Source: Polytrichum commune
Taxonomy: Eukaryota; Streptophyta; Polytrichopsida; Polytrichales; Polytrichaceae
Direction: 5' to 3'
Length of the DNA: 64,000 bases
Assembly (NCBI GenBank): GCA_950295325.1
Contig: OX485806.1
Location: 8,988,001 to 9,052,000, forward strand
The notes beneath the pieces were generated by a model, which saw nothing but the letters and a program-made list of their open reading frames with translations, searched no databases and was not told the origin of the DNA. Positions 47,369-58,484 of the stretch are shown here, in pieces. Positions within the stretch are counted from its first letter, which is position 1, and every line of letters begins with the position of its first letter. Both the position numbers and the translations under genes were made by a program.

Positions 47369-49315
47369 TGTGAGGCCAAACCCCCCACCCTTAAGCGTCC
47401 GTAGTCCGAGTAGTGGGTTTGGGCTCACATTCCTCCGCGGTATTGGATTTGGACTTGGATGAGTCCATAGTACAAGGTTCACCCTTCAAGTGGTCTTGGA
47501 TTTAACTGGAATTTCACTTTTAACAACTCAATGTACGATTTCAATACGTATGTGGAGAATACACAAGTTAACTATGTTATTTTAACCTCCTTATGCTCGG
47601 GTGCTATTTTGTCTTTGTTTGCTTCTAACGTCCATCCGGCTGCTTTAGCTACGCAAGCCCTTAAGGATATCCCTCTCCTAAATGGAGTCCGTGCCGTTGA
47701 CTCTATACTACCACTTGAACTATCACTTGTGTATTCCGTATCGCTACTATAAGAGGTCTCACTTGGTGTCTCCATACCGTACATAAGCCTTTAAGTATTA
47801 AGAAATACTTATGTGACTTATGTCAATCTCTCCCTCGCACCTTTGGTCTTTGCTTCCTTTGTCTTGCCATCGCGAGAGTGCTCCACATTCTCCATTAAGT
47901 TGTGCACGTGGTTTATTTTTAAAGAGAGGATGCAAGTGTTAAAAAAAACACTATTCTCTATAGTCAATTTCAAATACATTTACTTGTGAAAGCCACACAT
48001 AACACTAACTAGCATAATGTAACTAACTACTTGTCTATGAGCTAATTAGGTAGGCTATCTACTAAGCTCCTTCATGAACCCATCTCTTTCATGAACCCAC
48101 AACTTTGTAGTTGTAATCCCCAACTACCTCACTAATTATTCAAGCCCTTAACTAATCTTCCTACCTAATTTCCCTAATTCTACTAACAACCCCTTTCTAA
48201 TCACACAATTCTTCTCTAATCCTAAAATCCTAAAATCCTAGAGAGGAGAGGGGGAGAGAGAATTTCCTAACTTCACTAAGACTAACTAATCCACACAAGT
48301 ATATTTTTGCACTCATCACAACATCAAGTGCTCAACTCTTAAACATGGAACTTGCAACCACGTGTATTCAAAACATGAACTTAAAGTACCACAAATTGGA
48401 ATCATGAATTAACTTTAAAATCCTTCACGTCAACACTAATTCTACCAAGAGGTCAAGCCCTCTTCAAGGCTAACAAGCCTTGGCTCTCAAACTAAAAACT
48501 AAGCACACACATGTGCTCCAATATGGCTTCCCACACCCACACTTATAACTCGTGGGGTGCCTTGGAGCACAAAGGAAAGAGAGGATGAGTGAGGGAAGAA
48601 TGAGGGATTATATAGTAAGCTTGAGGGGGTGAGCACCCTCAAGGCTCACGATAAGCCCTTGAGATTTCCTCCTACTTAGTAGGCGCCAATCCTATCTTCT
48701 AAGCCTTCCTCCCTCAAATGATCAACAAGGATCCTAATTCGAACATTTAACTAGCCTTGGCTTTCTACCTACCACACTTTACCAAACTTGGGATGCTTCA
48801 ACCCAAACTTAGCCTCCTTCGCTTTCCGCCGCCATAACTTTCTCCCCTTACTTTCCCAAATCGTCGCTCACCACTTAATTCAAACCACGATGCTTAACTC
48901 GTGATTTGATTGGTGCTTTGAGAATTTGCTTATCCTCCACCTTGCATTCTTCCTTGGGCCTTCCCCATTAAGTGGCCATGATGAGGTGGTCCACTTGTGC
49001 GCTCCATGTGATCCTCCATTCATCCCAATTCGAATGCACTTGCCTCTTGAGTCACTTTGGTTGTCTCCATCCATTTGTACTAGCCTACTCACTAACTACT
49101 CAATCCAAGTTCTCCTTACCTATCCTCATTCACTCAAATCCTTCCGAAGGTAAAAACACAATAACAACTCACATCCTAGCCTCTTACAACATGGTACTTC
49201 TAAGACTAACATTTCACTCTTTTTATATTTTTGTGAAGTAACATGCTACTTCAAAGTGCATCAACTAACGTTTCAAGGGTCTAAGACTAAATGTGGGCAC
49301 CCTTTTGGGCTCACA
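47369..49315 (-). repeat. 3' LTR of element 2 (1,947 bp, with extra module)
   Basis: Same ends and body as the other LTRs, with two structural differences. A 333-bp module at 47508-47840 carries a small ORF, with at most a 2-bp CT duplication at its edges. The minisatellite is reduced to about 34 bp. It also differs from the 5' LTR by a few single bases and one 1-bp insertion. The TATA-like box lies at about 48607-48616. Confidence 0.93.
47572..47784 (-). CDS. Conserved small ORF in the LTR of element 2 (70 aa)
   Basis: The ORF begins at ATG 47784 (MYGMETPSETSY), passes a Ser/Asp/Thr-rich stretch, reaches the core RGISLRACVAKAAGWTL and ends PEHKEVKIT before TAG. It lies in sense orientation to the retrotransposon, in the part of the LTR downstream of the TATA. 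The related ORF at 19512-19688 in a diverged LTR has the same start and stop positions and mostly silent differences in the core. A stem-loop (TAAGTATT/AATACTTA) lies just upstream of its ATG in both copies. No family is recognised. A captured gene fragment or an LTR-encoded peptide are both possible. Confidence 0.5.
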   Translation of the reverse strand: MYGMETPSETSYSSDTEYTSDSSSGSIESTARTPFRRGISLRACVAKAAGWTLEANKDKIAPEHKEVKIT

Positions 49316-49376
49316 TAATTGGCGACCATCGGGGGATGAATCCAAACATCTCTTGCTCCAAGGGTAAGTTGCCTAG

Positions 49377-52300
49377 TCAAGCTCGGTACTCCTTACATCT
49401 ACTTCCCGATGTACGGGTAGGAAAGAGCTCACCATTCAACGTTTCCAATTGAATTGAATTATTAGGAAAGACCTCATAGACAAGGTAAGGTCCTAACCAT
49501 ACCGCATTGAATTTCGCCGGAAATTCAAGCTTTCGTGCGTCTTGAATCATGACCATCATTCCCGGTGTTAGGGCCCTTCTCTTATGTCGTTTGTCGAAAG
49601 TAATCTTTCTCCTTCTTTGGATTGCCTCAATATGTTGAGCCGCCATTCTCCTCCCTTCGTCAAGTGCTTCCAAATCGGTTAGTCGATTTCGTAAGGATTG
49701 ACTTTCGGTAAGTCTCGTACTCACGGCCACCCTAAGTGACTCGACTTCATATTCGATTGGTAGTGTCGCTTCAAGACCATAGACTAAGGAAAATGGTGTA
49801 GCACGCGTAGTTACCTTATAGGTTGTACGGTATGCCCAAAGTGCCGCCGTTAGTTTCGTATCCCAATCCCGCTTCGAGTCTATAACCGTCTTGCGTAGTA
49901 TACTCACCAAAATTCCGTTAACCCTTTCCGTTTGTCCATTGGTTTGTGGGTGGTAGGGAGTAGTCTTCCGGTGATCAATTTTAAATTTCTCTGTCATCTC
50001 TCGAATCAAGTCATTCAAAAAGTGAGTACCCCTATCGCTTACTAGGATCTTCGGCACCCCGAACCGCGAAATTATGTTTTCGTACATAAATGTTGCCGCG
50101 TGTTCCGCCGTGTCGGTCTTCACCGCTTTGGCTTCCGCCCACTTGGTGAGGTACTCGGTTGCCACCACAATATATTTCATTCCTTTTGAAGATTGGGGAT
50201 GGACCTCACCCACATAGTCGATGCCCCATTTTTCGAAAGGAATTAAGGGTAATGATACATGTAAAGGCATCTCCATTCTAAGGTCGTCTCGGGCATACCG
50301 TTGGCAAGCGTCGCATTTCCTTACATAGTCATGGGCGTCCTTAAATAGTGTAGGCCAAAAGTAGCCCGCTCTAAGTATTTTTTGCCCGGTGAGTTGACCC
50401 GAGAAGTGACCGCCGCAAGCGCTATCGTGGCAAGCGATTAAAATCGCTTCAACCTCCGTTTTTGACACGCATCGTCGTAAAATACCATCGGACCCCCTTC
50501 TAAACAACCTATGGCCCACTACAACAAATTGCCTACTATTTACCCTCACCTTCCTTCTCTCTTCTTTTGTCCACTCTTTGGGCAACTTGTGGGTTGTTAG
50601 AAATTCCACTATGCCCGCATACCACTCCGGTGTAGAAGTGACCACAAAGAGGCTATCATCTACTAACATATCATTTACCGGATTTTTTCCTATCTCCTCC
50701 GACAACCTAGACAAGTGGTCCGCTTGTAAATGCATACGACCCGGTTTATATTCCACCGTGTAGTCGAATTCTTCTAATAACAAAACCCACCTAGCTAACC
50801 TACCACTTAACTCCGCCTTGTTAATTAGATACTTGATAGCCATGTGGTCAACAAAAAATACAACCGGGTTGCACATGAGGTAATGCCTAAACTTTTTAAC
50901 GGAAAACACCATGGCTAGGCACTCCCTCTCCGTTGTAGAGTAGTTTCTTTCGGCGGGGGTCAATTGCTTACTCGCATAAGCTATAGGTTGATCCTTCTCT
51001 TTTTCTCCCGTTGCTTGACAAAGCGCACTCCCTATTGCCACATTACTAGCATCACAATAGACGTGAAAAGGTTTACCCCAATTGGGTGGTATCAACACCG
51101 GATAGGTGCTCAACCTATCCCGCAATTCCTCAAAGGCTTTTTGACAAGCATCCGTCCACTCGAATTTGACATCCTTTTTGAGCAAATGGGTAATGGGCAC
51201 CGCTATCTTTGAAAAATTAGGAATAAGTTCCCGGTACCATCCCACATGTCCTAACAACTTAGAGATCCCCTTGGAATTGGTTGGAGTTGCCAAGTCGCTT
51301 ATGGCCGCAATCTTATCCGGATCGGGTTCTCTACCTTTCTCACTAACAACATAACCCAACAACACTCCCTTATTCACTCCCAAAAATGTCTTATCCGGGT
51401 TCAATGCTAACCTCATCTTCCTACACCTAACCAATGCCTCCCTAACACAATGTAGGTGATCATCCACATTACTTTGTGTGCTAAAATCGTCCACAAAGAC
51501 GGTCATGGATTTGAACAACAAGTCGGTGAAGATATACATTACTAATCGTTGGAAAGTAGCCGGGGCATTACATAACCCAAATGGCATCACTACCCACACA
51601 AAAGTACCCCAAGGTGTAGTAAAAGCCGTTTTATGGATATCTTGGAGGGCTATGGAAATTTGATTATAACCCGCATACCCATCCATAAAGGTATATCGCG
51701 AATGACCTCCAACCTCCTCAAGCAACAAGGTGATAAAAGGTAAGGGGAAGTGATCCTTTTGTGTGCACGAATTCAATTTCCTATAGTCGACACAAACCCT
51801 TAATTTCCCATTTTTTTTCTTTACTAAGACCATAGGAGAAACCCAATCCGTGATTTCCACCGGCTTGATAAACCCGGCCTTCAATAACCTTTCCAATTCC
51901 GCTTTCACCAACAATTGCAATTGAGGATTCATCCTCCTCTCCTTTTGTCTAATTGGCCTCGCCCCCGGAATTAAAGGAATCCGGTGCTCTACCATTTCCC
52001 TAGGAATTCCCTTAAGCTCATCGTAGGACCATGCAAAAGTATCACTAAACTCATCCACCAAATTGCTATACTCCCTAACCTCTTTCTCCCCCAATTTGGA
52101 GCCCATCTTCATTTGTCGGGTTTTTCCATTCTTTAATTTCACATCCACGTACCGCCAATCCGCTTCCGACACATGTGCTTGTTCCTCTTTGTTCCGATAC
52201 CAATCGGAAGGCACATTGGGGTAATCTTTCACATCTTGACCTACAACTATCCCCGTAGACGTGGTCTTGAAATGTAAAGGCTCCTCCAATTTCGATGACT

Positions 52301-55300
52301 CAATAATCACATCCTCCTCTTGAGTCCCATCTACATGAATTAAACTAACCTCACCCTCTTCCACGTCATCTACCCAAGGTGTTAACCCACCGCTAACCCA
52401 CTCTTCCTCGGTGAGCACCTCACATGGCTCCAACAATGAGCCCTCTCCTAAACTAACACTAGGAAATTCACTCCCTAAGCCTACTTGGTGAAATGTAACC
52501 ATTACATCAACCTCGGACTCGGGGTACTCCCTTAGCCATTGGGCATAATCCCCATTATCCCCATAATTGTAAAAATTAGGACCTAGACTTCCCGAGCCCG
52601 AATCTATAACAACCCTTTGACCTTCGGGATGGACGACTCCCACCAATGCCTTGCCAATCTCATTCTCGTTTAAGTCATCAATTTCCTTCTCCAATGGCAA
52701 ATACATCTCCTTCTTCATCCATCCTTCTAATGAACCAATGGACACTATGACCCTATTACCCTCCGGACCATAAGTGATGGATGGTTTAGGTCCACCCCAA
52801 TTGACCATAGCATTCGCCATCCGCAACCAAGGCCTACCTAGCAAAATGGGGAAGGTGTCCTTGTTGGAGTGCATTTTAATGACATGGAAGGTGACCAAGT
52901 ACTCCTCACCTCCCGTAGTCATTCTACAATCCTTGATCATCCCCAAAGGCGTAGTCGAACTTTGATTTGCCATATTTATGACCAAAGGTGAAGGCCCCGT
53001 GAGTCCAAGTCCCAATTTTTTCATAGTATCCTCCGGTAGTATATTTAGACTACTCCCTCCGTCGACTAGCACATTAGGAACCACCTTATCTACTATAACA
53101 ACTTCTATTTCTATAGCTTTCACGTCTCTTCCACCTTGTGATTGGATCCTAGCGGCTATTTTAGCTTTCACCTTCCTCATCCTCTTGTGTACCGGCATTC
53201 CCTCCTTTAATGTTTTCCTTGCCGTGGGTGAAATTTCCAATAGTTGGCCGAAAGTAATATCCGCCTTGAGTGTACTAAGGTCCGCCCACAAGTCGTACCC
53301 GGTAGATCTTTCCACCTTAGAATTACCCACTACGTCGAATTCGTCTACGGGAACCCCCGGTCCTTCCCATTCACCCACATCGCTATTATCCAAGTCATGT
53401 ACCGCATTAGTCCTCTCCCTATCTTGTAAAATTATATTTTCCCTCTCCACATCCTTAGTAGCTCTTCTAGCTACCCTATCCAACTCGGAGAGATTAATCT
53501 CTTCATCCGAAGAGTAATTTCCTTGCTCTCCTATTCCTACCTCCAACGGGGCATCCCCTCTCCTAGCCCTAGTAGTTACCGCTAGTGCAGGTGCTTCTTC
53601 AACCACACCCTTACCCTTCACTAACTCATATGTAATAGCATTGGTGTGAGGAGGCCATTGACTTTGCTCCTCTCCAATTCTCGTTGGGAGAGGAAGCATG
53701 TCATCACATGTGGCCTCCAACACTCCATCCATGAACCTAACATCTTGGGAGTTAGATGGTCCCGGATCCGTTGGAGGCGCTTGTCTCCCGTTACTACCAT
53801 TAGGTGGAACTCCTTGTCTATTTTGTATTGGAATGTAACCGGTTGTAGTTTGCAAGCCCGCCGGTGGATGAAAAGTTTGCCTAGCATTACTATGGTCATA
53901 GTATAAGTTAGGTGGCCTAAGTTCATTGGCCGGTACTCCTTGTGGCCTAGCACCTCGCATATTATCCCTTGCTTGTTGTTGTGGATTAGCCACCGGGTAA
54001 GGGACATTAATTATTTTGTCCGGTTGGCGACACGTATCCGAGGGATGACTTCCTCCACAATTGCTACAATTAAACTCTTGACCTTCGGACCAACATTGTC
54101 CTTGAGCGTGCCACCTTCCACAAAAGGGATGAAATTCCTTCTTCTCTAAATTTTGGCCACCTTGCCCTCTAGGTTGTGGTCCTCTATTGCTTCCATTTCC
54201 ATAGTGAGGTGGCGCTTGACCTCGTTGATTTTGTTGAGGTGGGTTACCGTTTCCTCTTTGGTCACGGTTTTGTCCACTTCTACAAAATTGACGCGTGTGG
54301 CCCGGTTGGCCACATTGGACACACCATAATCCGGAAGAATGCCTACCCGACTCAACCGGGGGTGGAGGCCCCGGTTGTTGACTCCGGATCATTAATGACA
54401 TTTGATCCGTGAGGCTTTGCATTTGTTTTATCATAGCCTCTTGGAATCCTAGTTGGCTAGCACCTAGTCTTCTCTCAACCTCTTCCAAGTGTGGATCCGT
54501 TCTAGGGGCCGGTAGTGCCAAAAGAGGTGCCGGTTCCCTAACCGCTAAAGGTCGGGGACCGGTGTCCACAATGGCATATGGAATTTGGTTCTCATACTTA
54601 GCGGGTTCTACCGCTACCACCCTAGGGCGTATGGGGATGAATTGTGGGATCAATTCATCCTCCCTTCTCCATAGCCTTTCGTGATCTTTATCCAAGTTTT
54701 CAATATCTCTAGCCGCACGCTTGGCATCCGCCAAGGTCAAGGGATTCCTTTCTAGAACACCCCTAATAGTTCCGGACTTAAAAAACCCTTGAATGAAAAA
54801 TTGCTTTAGCGTGTCGTCGTTGAGCATGGTACCCACAAATCTAGTGCACACTAAATCAAACCTCCTAATGTAAGCCGAAATTTCTTCCTCCCTTCCTTGC
54901 TTCAATGACGACAATGCCCTTAATGCGGTACTTTGACCCACTTCCGGCCTAAATTCGTTAAGAAACTCCCTTTGTAATTGTTCCCATCCCCTAAAATGTC
55001 CCTCGGCATGATCCCGATACCATTCATAGGCTTCCCCCTCTAGAGTGGTAGGAAACCACACTAACCAATAACCCGGGTCGGTTATGAGGAAGCTAGCCAA
55101 CCGTTCGATATACCGTTCCATGTGCCGAGAGGGGTCCTCATCCTTGGTCCCATAAAATTTAGGGAGATGAGATGGCATATCCATCGCCGCTAAATTTTGT
55201 GGAACCACAATTGGTAGGCCTCTTGGCCTAACCAATGGGTCTATTGGAGGTATAGGAGGTATGGGCGGAATTGGGGGTATGGGTGGTGGATCCATCCCCC

Positions 55301-55616
55301 GTTCCTCGGCCATGGTGACCGGTGAACTATTCAACAATCCCCTATCAACTTCTACCGGGAATTCTTCTCTAAGTGTGTAATTTTCCGAAGAAGTTTCACC
55401 ACTCAATTTGGAGGGAGTGATCTCCTCTTCAAGTTGAGCTCCAAGTTCTAAGGTGTCTAGAATTGACCTAGTCCTAGGTTCGACGTTCAAACAACTCTCT
55501 ATTCTAACATTATCTTGTTCTAATCTATCACTGATTTTAGAGGACCGCCTCTTTCGAGTAGATTTCTCTAGTCCTACTATCAAACTTGGTTTTTGTGAGC
55601 GAGTCCTACCTTGCAT
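49377..55616 (-). CDS. Ty3/gypsy Gag-Pol polyprotein of element 2, intact
   Basis: A 2,079-aa polyprotein identical in amino-acid sequence to that of element 1. Gag, two Cys/His clusters, protease (DGGSS), reverse transcriptase (FVDD), RNase H and integrase (H2C2, D, D, E) are all uninterrupted. The start is the ATG at 55616; the stop lies 61 bp inside the 3' LTR boundary. The lack of any protein difference from element 1 means either both inserted recently or one was homogenised with the other. A Gly/Pro/Ile repeat (PPIPPIPPIPPI) precedes the Gag core near residue 115. There is no frameshift between gag and pol, so Gag excess would need protein processing or another mechanism. Confidence 0.96.
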   Translation of the reverse strand: MQGRTRSQKPSLIVGLEKSTRKRRSSKISDRLEQDNVRIESCLNVEPRTRSILDTLELGAQLEEEITPSKLSGETSSENYTLREEFPVEVDRGLLNSSPVTMAEERGMDPPPIPPIPPIPPIPPIDPLVRPRGLPIVVPQNLAAMDMPSHLPKFYGTKDEDPSRHMERYIERLASFLITDPGYWLVWFPTTLEGEAYEWYRDHAEGHFRGWEQLQREFLNEFRPEVGQSTALRALSSLKQGREEEISAYIRRFDLVCTRFVGTMLNDDTLKQFFIQGFFKSGTIRGVLERNPLTLADAKRAARDIENLDKDHERLWRREDELIPQFIPIRPRVVAVEPAKYENQIPYAIVDTGPRPLAVREPAPLLALPAPRTDPHLEEVERRLGASQLGFQEAMIKQMQSLTDQMSLMIRSQQPGPPPPVESGRHSSGLWCVQCGQPGHTRQFCRSGQNRDQRGNGNPPQQNQRGQAPPHYGNGSNRGPQPRGQGGQNLEKKEFHPFCGRWHAQGQCWSEGQEFNCSNCGGSHPSDTCRQPDKIINVPYPVANPQQQARDNMRGARPQGVPANELRPPNLYYDHSNARQTFHPPAGLQTTTGYIPIQNRQGVPPNGSNGRQAPPTDPGPSNSQDVRFMDGVLEATCDDMLPLPTRIGEEQSQWPPHTNAITYELVKGKGVVEEAPALAVTTRARRGDAPLEVGIGEQGNYSSDEEINLSELDRVARRATKDVERENIILQDRERTNAVHDLDNSDVGEWEGPGVPVDEFDVVGNSKVERSTGYDLWADLSTLKADITFGQLLEISPTARKTLKEGMPVHKRMRKVKAKIAARIQSQGGRDVKAIEIEVVIVDKVVPNVLVDGGSSLNILPEDTMKKLGLGLTGPSPLVINMANQSSTTPLGMIKDCRMTTGGEEYLVTFHVIKMHSNKDTFPILLGRPWLRMANAMVNWGGPKPSITYGPEGNRVIVSIGSLEGWMKKEMYLPLEKEIDDLNENEIGKALVGVVHPEGQRVVIDSGSGSLGPNFYNYGDNGDYAQWLREYPESEVDVMVTFHQVGLGSEFPSVSLGEGSLLEPCEVLTEEEWVSGGLTPWVDDVEEGEVSLIHVDGTQEEDVIIESSKLEEPLHFKTTSTGIVVGQDVKDYPNVPSDWYRNKEEQAHVSEADWRYVDVKLKNGKTRQMKMGSKLGEKEVREYSNLVDEFSDTFAWSYDELKGIPREMVEHRIPLIPGARPIRQKERRMNPQLQLLVKAELERLLKAGFIKPVEITDWVSPMVLVKKKNGKLRVCVDYRKLNSCTQKDHFPLPFITLLLEEVGGHSRYTFMDGYAGYNQISIALQDIHKTAFTTPWGTFVWVVMPFGLCNAPATFQRLVMYIFTDLLFKSMTVFVDDFSTQSNVDDHLHCVREALVRCRKMRLALNPDKTFLGVNKGVLLGYVVSEKGREPDPDKIAAISDLATPTNSKGISKLLGHVGWYRELIPNFSKIAVPITHLLKKDVKFEWTDACQKAFEELRDRLSTYPVLIPPNWGKPFHVYCDASNVAIGSALCQATGEKEKDQPIAYASKQLTPAERNYSTTERECLAMVFSVKKFRHYLMCNPVVFFVDHMAIKYLINKAELSGRLARWVLLLEEFDYTVEYKPGRMHLQADHLSRLSEEIGKNPVNDMLVDDSLFVVTSTPEWYAGIVEFLTTHKLPKEWTKEERRKVRVNSRQFVVVGHRLFRRGSDGILRRCVSKTEVEAILIACHDSACGGHFSGQLTGQKILRAGYFWPTLFKDAHDYVRKCDACQRYARDDLRMEMPLHVSLPLIPFEKWGIDYVGEVHPQSSKGMKYIVVATEYLTKWAEAKAVKTDTAEHAATFMYENIISRFGVPKILVSDRGTHFLNDLIREMTEKFKIDHRKTTPYHPQTNGQTERVNGILVSILRKTVIDSKRDWDTKLTAALWAYRTTYKVTTRATPFSLVYGLEATLPIEYEVESLRVAVSTRLTESQSLRNRLTDLEALDEGRRMAAQHIEAIQRRRKITFDKRHKRRALTPGMMVMIQDARKLEFPAKFNAVWLGPYLVYEVFPNNSIQLETLNGELFPTRTSGSRCKEYRA

Positions 55617-56527
55617 TCCATAAGAATCGATCGACCCTCACTTGACCACACATAATCCTAGCAATTCCCCTCTTAATATTTTTCACTTGTCTTGGTGTGG
55701 TTATAATTTTTTTAGGAGGTGAGGAAAAGAACCTGCAAGCCCACTTAGGTGAAAGAATCCCAATAGGGGATAGGCATGTTCATGTTAATTTTTTTGGTTA
55801 AGTCGGAGCATCACCTCCGCACCTTCCCGCAAATTAACACTCACCACAATACCGATTGTGAGGGGGTGACCTTCCGAGTAGATTATGTTAAAAGTCGAGG
55901 CTTCACCCTTCAACTTCTCACACCATCCACAATTCGGGAATTACCCTCTACAACGGATAACAACAATCACGAGTACAAAAGGCATTCCTTAATTAGTTAA
56001 TGAGTTCACTTTGAAGAAATAAACATACCTTGAGCAATCGCATCCCCCTGTGAGTTAGCACTCCCCTCAATCGTGACTCAATGTAACAACACCATAAACT
56101 TTGTGAAATATTAATTTAATCTAGAGCATGAAATGACAACTCCCAAAACTTTGAGACTCACCCCGAGGTGAGTGTCAAAGTTCAATGTCCTAAGGTGAAT
56201 TTATCCTCTAATGTTTTAATGAGCTACTCGGTTATAGGTTCCTTTTAAGTTCTTAGCAAATTCCCAAAAAGGTTGAGGACGTACCTTCGCCGCGCTCCTT
56301 CCTCAAAAATGAATTTGCGTAATTGACAATGCAATTCATTCCAAGGAATAGTTGAAATACAATGAATTCAAATGTAACCCAAAGAGAGAATACTTACCGA
56401 ATTTCGGGTGCTCCTTCCCTTCTCTCAAGTTTGTGTCTCCAATTTTTCCTAGTTGCCTCCAAGTCTCCTAGTCGCCTCCAAGTCTTGTAACTACCTTCCG
56501 CTTCGCTCCCGGCGGACGCACCAATTA
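55617..56527 (-). other. 5' leader of element 2 with candidate primer binding site
   Basis: Same length and sequence as the leader of element 1. The TGG-starting PBS candidate lies four bases inside the 5' LTR (about 56505-56523). No gene is seen. Confidence 0.6.
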
Positions 56528-56889
56528 TGTGAGGCCAAACCCCCCACCCTTAAGCGTCCGTAGTCCGAGTAGTGGGTTTGGGCTCACATTCCTCCGCGGT
56601 ATTGGATTTGGACTTGGATGAGTCCATAGTGCAAGGTTCACCCTTCAAGTGGTCTTGGATTTAACTTTGGTCTTTGCTTCCTTTGTCTTGCCATCGCGAG
56701 AGTGCTCCACATTCTCCATTAAGTTGTGCACGTGGTTTATTTTTAAAGAGAGGATGCAAGTGTTAAAAAAAACACTATTCTCTATAGTCAATTTCAAATA
56801 CATTTACTTGTGAAAGCCACCATAACACTAACTAGCATAATGTAACTAACTACTTGTCTATGAGCTAATTAGGTAGGCTATCTACTAAG

Positions 56890-57268
56890 CTCCTTCATGA
56901 ACCCATCTCTTTACTTTCTAATTACATAAACCCAGCTCCTTCATAAACCCAGCTCCTTCATAAACCCAGCTCCTTCATGAACCCAGCTCCTTAGCTTCTA
57001 ACTAAACAAACCCAGGTCCTTCATAAACCCAGCTCCTTAGCTTCTAACTAAACAAACCCAGGTCCTTCATAAACCCAGCTCTTTACTTTCTAACTAAACA
57101 AACCCAGCTCCTTCATAAACCCAGCTCCTTCATGAACCCAGCTTCTTAGCTTCTAACTAAACAAACCCAGCTCCTTCATAAACCCAGCTCCTTCATAAAC
57201 CCAGCTCCTTAGCTTCTAACTAAACAAAACCCAGCTCCTTCATAAACCCAGCTCCTTCATGAACCCAC
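56890..57268. repeat. Expanded LTR minisatellite
   Basis: The longest allele of the AACCCAGCTCCTTCATA-type array in the window. The higher-order unit of about 60 bp (short units plus CTTAGCTTCTAACTAAACAA) is repeated more often than in the other LTRs. Confidence 0.88.
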
Positions 57269-57774
57269 AACTTTGTAGTTGTAATCCCCAACTACCTCAC
57301 TAATTATTCAAGCCCTTAACTAATCTTCCTACCTAATTTCCCTAATTCTACTAACAACCCCTTTCTAATCACACAATTCTTCTCTAATCCTAAAATCCTA
57401 AAATCCTAGAGAGGAGAGGGGGAGAGAGAATTTCCTAACTTCACTAAGACTAACTAATCCACACAAGTATATTTTTGCACTCATCACAACATCAAGTGCT
57501 CAACTCTTAAACATGGAACTTGCAACCACGTGTATTCAAAACATGAACTTAAAGTACCACAAATTGGAATCATGAATTAACTTTAAAATCCTTCACGTCA
57601 ACACTAATTCTACCAAGAGGTCAAGCCCTCTTCAAGGCTAACAAGCCTTGGCTCTCAAACTAAAAACTAAGCACACACATGTGCTCCAATATGGCTTCCC
57701 ATACCCACACTTATAACTCGTGGGGTGCCTTGGAGCACAAAGGAAAGAGAGGATGAGTGAGGGAAGAATGAGGG

Positions 57775-57784
57775 ATTATATAGT
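57775..57784 (-). promoter_or_regulatory. TATA-like box of the 5' LTR, element 2
   Basis: ACTATATAAT on the minus strand, about 700 nt from the outer LTR edge, at the same place as in element 1. It is the likely core promoter for gag-pol. Confidence 0.6.
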
Positions 57785-58484
57785 AAGCTTGAGGGGGTGA
57801 GCACCCTCAAGGCTCACGATAAGCCCTTGAGATTTCCTCCTACTTAGTAGGCGCCAATCCTATCTTCTAAGCCTTCCTCCCTCAAATGATCAACAAGGAT
57901 CCTAATTCGAACATTTAACTAGCCTTGGCTTTCTACCTACCACACTTTACCAAACTTGGGATGCTTCAACCCAAACTTAGCCTCCTTCGCTTTCCGCCGC
58001 CATAACTTTCTCCCCTTACTTTCCCAAATCGTCGCTCACCACTTAATTCAAACCACGATGCTTAACTCGTGATTTGATTGGTGCTTTGAGAATTTGCTTA
58101 TCCTCCACCTTGCATTCTTCCTTGGGCCTTCCCCATTAAGTGGCCATGATGAGGTGGTCCACTTGTGCGCTCCATGTGATCCTCCATTCATCCCAATTCG
58201 AATGCACTTGCCTCTTGAGTCACTTTGGTTGTCTCCATCCATTTGTACTAGCCTACTCACTAACTACTCAATCCAAGTTCTCCTTACCTATCCTCATTCA
58301 CTCAAATCCTTCCGAAGGTAAAAACACAATAACAACTCACATCCTAGCCTCTTACAACATGGTACTTCTAAGACTAACATTTCACTCTTTTTATATTTTT
58401 GTGAAATAACATGCTACTTCAAAGTGCATCAACTAACGTTTCAAGGGTCTAAGACTAAATGTGGGCACCCTTTTGGGCTCACAA

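Larger units (their letters stand above)
47369..58483 (-). mobile_element. Ty3/gypsy LTR retrotransposon, element 2
   Basis: A complete minus-strand element: 5' LTR 56528-58483, leader, gag-pol 49377-55616, 3' LTR 47369-49315. The internal part is colinear with element 1 without any length change (constant offset 48356). The flanks differ (ccatc on the left, atacc on the right), so there is no target duplication. The left neighbour is a CACTA exon and the right neighbour a tandem array, which suggests that recombination has replaced one side. Confidence 0.95.
56528..58483 (-). repeat. 5' LTR of element 2 (1,956 bp)
   Basis: Starts TGTGAGGCC and ends GGGCTCACA. Its body matches the other young LTRs, but its minisatellite is expanded to 379 bp (56890-57268). 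The small-ORF module is absent. Single-base differences from the 3' LTR include acccat for cccaca near 57700 and gtgaaataac near 58403. Confidence 0.94.

Noticed and set aside
47572-47784. Tyrosine recombinase of a DIRS-type element
   Set aside because: The GISL...AAGW block resembles the recombinase C-terminus, but the expected His-x-x-Arg and catalytic Tyr cannot be placed, and the ORF is only 70 codons. The resemblance is too weak to name it.
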